Shown: piece after piece, positions 6,499 through 8,128 of the stretch
Layout: every line of letters begins with the position of its first letter
How positions within the stretch are numbered: the stretch's first letter is position 1
Assembly: GCA_937958145.1 (NCBI GenBank)
Contig: CALGOE010000270.1
Location: forward strand, 1 to 8,128
Source: an uncultured Desulfobacca sp.
GTDB lineage: Bacteria; Desulfobacterota; Desulfobaccia; Desulfobaccales; Desulfobaccaceae
Reading direction: 5' to 3'
DNA: 8,128 nt
Notes under the pieces: generated by a model
Told to the model about the DNA's origin: nothing
Database searches by the model: none
The model's input: only the letters and a program-made list of their open reading frames with translations
Position numbers and translations under genes: made by a program

Positions 6499-6515
6499 TT
6501 GGCAAGAGTCTTGCA
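6499..6515 (+). promoter_or_regulatory. Sigma-54 (RpoN) -24/-12 promoter for the glycosyltransferase
   Basis: The sequence TTGGCAAGAGTCTTGCA matches YTGGCACG-N4-TTGCW with one mismatch (A for C within CACG). The essential GG (6501-6502) and GC (6513-6514) are separated by exactly ten bases, the spacing sigma-54 needs. Transcription would begin near 6526, giving a leader of about 58-88 bases depending on the start codon. Such promoters depend on an ATP-driven enhancer-binding activator, which is not encoded in the window. Confidence 0.7.
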
Positions 6516-6583
6516 TCTTTACCCTAGCGACTTTCTGGCCTTGTCTATCCGATTTCCGGGTCGCCAGATAACCAGATAACTTA

Positions 6584-7996
6584 ATGTCACACAACGGAGG
6601 TCGTCGGTCTGCCATGCGAACTGTTGCTTCAACCCTGTTCCTGCGCCATCTGGGCTCTGCTCAGGCCACGCCACAGGGTGTAGCCCTCAAAAAGATGCAA
6701 TGGGTGGATCTTATCCTCAAAATTCTGGTACCAGCGCTGTTGCTGGTCTTTTTTGTGGTGTCCCTGAAGTGGGGGTCTTTGGACGGTTATCTTCAATTAC
6801 TGAGCCGCCAGAGCTACACCTCGCTGATTCCGGCGGTCGGTGCCGTCTATACGCTCTTACTCTTGTTATTTCAAATACTTCGCACCGTTTTGTGGTATCG
6901 CTATAAACCCTACCCGCTGCCGGCCGGGGAGCTGCCCACGGTCACCGTCATTATTCCCGCTTATAATGAGGGGGCCATGGTGGAAAAGGCCATTTATGCG
7001 GTGACGGCGGCGGATTACCCCCGGGAAAAACTGGAAATCATCTGCATTGACGACGGCTCCAAGGATGATACCTGGACTTACATCAGCCGGGCCCAAGAGC
7101 GTTATCCGGACCTGATCAAGGCTGTGCGCTTCCCCCAGAACCGGGGCAAGAAGGCCGGGCTCTATGCCGGTTTTACCCAAGGCCGGGGCGAGATTTTCGT
7201 TACCATCGATTCCGATTCGGTCATCAGCAAAGATACCTTGCGGCAGATTGTGGCCCCCATGCTGCATGACCCCAAAATCGGCGCCGTGGCCGGCAACGTC
7301 AAGGTCTACAACCGCCACCAGAGCCTTTTGGGCAAGATGTTGGCGGTCCGTTTTGTGCTCTCCTTTGATTTCCTGCGGGCTTCCCAATCCCGGTATGGCG
7401 GCGTGACCTGCACCCCCGGGGCCCTGTCGGCCTATCGCCGGGAGGCAGTCCTGCCCCATGTGGATGCCTGGCTCCATCAGACCTTTTTGGGCTCCCCCTG
7501 CCATCATTCCGAAGACCGGGCCCTGACCAACTTCGTGTTGCGCAGCGGCTTCTACAGCGTTTATCAACGCAGCGCCATTGTCCATACCCTGGTGCCGGAG
7601 ACCTACAAAGGTCTGTGCAAGATGTATCTCCGCTGGGAGCGGGGCAATGTCCGGGAATCTTTCGTCCAGCTGGGTTATCTTTTTACCAACTACCGGGAAA
7701 AACACCGGCTGCTGCCCATTGTCGATTTCTTCATGACCCAGATTGAATTTCCCCTGACCTATCTCTTTTTGGGCCTGCTGCTGAGTTCCATCGTTGTCTA
7801 CCCGGTGGTATTCATCAAATTTATGGCGGCCCTGGGGGTCATCTCCGCCATGTACATGATCTATTATGTCGTTTTGGAACGGGATCTGGACTTTGTCTAT
7901 GGGGTCATCTACAGCTACTACGCCTTCTTCCTGCTCCAATGGATCTACCCTTACGCCTTCCTGACGGTGCGCAACCGCCACTGGCTGACCCGGTAA
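6584..7996 (+). CDS. Processive family-2 glycosyltransferase, NodC/hyaluronan-synthase-like membrane protein
   Basis: The 470-residue protein has two N-terminal membrane segments (about 40-63 and 80-104), a cytoplasmic GT-A catalytic domain (about 117-370) and three C-terminal segments (about 383-411, 413-432, 437-462), the topology of NodC and hyaluronan synthases. Catalytic motifs are IIPAYNEG (123-130), IDDGS (D156, D157), DSD (209-211), TPGALSAYRR (277-286), SEDR (309-312) and RW (350-351). The acceptor motif QxxRW reads MYLRW, with Met347 for Gln. It likely polymerises a beta-linked, perhaps GlcNAc-containing, polysaccharide at the inner membrane from a nucleotide sugar; the product is not predictable. 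Start: ATG 6584 has no Shine-Dalgarno, while ATG 6614 has GGAGGT twelve bases upstream; both keep all domains. It is transcribed alone, from a sigma-54-type promoter to a strong terminator. Confidence 0.9.
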   Translation: MSHNGGRRSAMRTVASTLFLRHLGSAQATPQGVALKKMQWVDLILKILVPALLLVFFVVSLKWGSLDGYLQLLSRQSYTSLIPAVGAVYTLLLLLFQILRTVLWYRYKPYPLPAGELPTVTVIIPAYNEGAMVEKAIYAVTAADYPREKLEIICIDDGSKDDTWTYISRAQERYPDLIKAVRFPQNRGKKAGLYAGFTQGRGEIFVTIDSDSVISKDTLRQIVAPMLHDPKIGAVAGNVKVYNRHQSLLGKMLAVRFVLSFDFLRASQSRYGGVTCTPGALSAYRREAVLPHVDAWLHQTFLGSPCHHSEDRALTNFVLRSGFYSVYQRSAIVHTLVPETYKGLCKMYLRWERGNVRESFVQLGYLFTNYREKHRLLPIVDFFMTQIEFPLTYLFLGLLLSSIVVYPVVFIKFMAALGVISAMYMIYYVVLERDLDFVYGVIYSYYAFFLLQWIYPYAFLTVRNRHWLTR

Positions 7997-8022
7997 GGCG
8001 TTTGCTCCCACGGCAAAAAAGG

Positions 8023-8054
8023 ACCAGGGTGGGTGTGCCGCCCTGGTTTTTTTT
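8023..8054 (+). terminator. Strong intrinsic terminator of the glycosyltransferase gene
   Basis: Bases 8023-8032 pair with 8038-8047 in a 10 bp stem with one G-U pair and a five-base loop, and eight Ts (8047-8054) follow. Six As at 8015-8020 precede the stem, so it could also work on the opposite strand. It begins 26 bases after the stop codon. Confidence 0.88.
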
Positions 8055-8078
8055 GTGTGGCGGGTAAGCACGGCACAC

Positions 8079-8113
8079 AAAAGAAGGCGCCCGCTCGAAG
8101 CGGTGCGCCTTCT
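8079..8113 (-). terminator. Intrinsic terminator for an unseen minus-strand gene to the right
   Basis: Arms 8082-8090 and 8105-8113 are perfect 9 bp complements; the inside continues with 8091-8095 pairing 8099-8103 around a three-base loop and one bulged base at 8104. Read on the minus strand the stem ends in four Ts (8082-8079), then GTGTG. A convergent gene must therefore end just beyond the window edge. Confidence 0.7.
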
Positions 8114-8128
8114 GGGCAGTACAAGACA

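Noticed and set aside
6866..8080. Long minus-strand frame of 404 codons opposite the glycosyltransferase
   Set aside because: It is antisense to a gene with complete family motifs, is rich in Gly/His/Gln/Asp as expected for the complement of GC-biased codons, and runs through the terminator.

Overview
The window looks like a chromosomal segment of a GC-rich Gram-negative bacterium. Protein character (MurA, cysteinyl-tRNA synthetase, a BrkB-family membrane protein, a branched-chain-amino-acid-type binding protein) and a good sigma-54 promoter would suit a Desulfobacterota-like (former deltaproteobacterial) genome. That placement is an inference from general resemblance; no marker fixes the taxon. 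I see no mobile element, CRISPR array, tRNA or rRNA.

Layout. Positions 1-426 (minus) hold the N-terminal part of an ABC-type periplasmic substrate-binding protein that runs off the left edge. About 420 non-coding bases with several small inverted repeats separate it from divergent murA (851-2104, plus). MurA converges on a minus-strand cluster that reads, in transcription order, zinc-ribbon repeat protein (6185-5730), cysS (5631-4159), YihY/BrkB-family membrane protein (4045-3128) and YrfG-like HAD nucleotidase (2971-2264). Gaps of 98-156 bases lie between these four genes, so they may form one loose operon or several units; a stem-loop with a displaced U-tract lies between the first gene and cysS. 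A second divergent intergenic region (6186-6583) separates the zinc-ribbon gene from a processive family-2 glycosyltransferase (6584-7996, plus). The right edge carries a strong terminator for the glycosyltransferase and a back-to-back terminator for an unseen minus-strand gene beyond 8128.

How the genes relate. murA (peptidoglycan precursor synthesis), cysS (translation) and the nucleotidase (purine nucleotide turnover) are housekeeping genes. The less ordinary part is the 5.7-8.0 kb region. One gene there encodes a small, very basic protein with an N-terminal four-cysteine zinc ribbon, two 33-residue repeats built on an Arg-rich RRPYIRRYAGQPV core and a lysine tail. Facing it is a NodC/hyaluronan-synthase-like membrane glycosyltransferase. 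The intergenic region has an ordinary extended -10 promoter for the small basic protein and a near-consensus sigma-54 (-24/-12) promoter for the glycosyltransferase, with an IHF-like site and inverted repeats upstream. This suggests activator-dependent control of an extracellular polysaccharide. No functional link between the two divergent genes is shown by the sequence.
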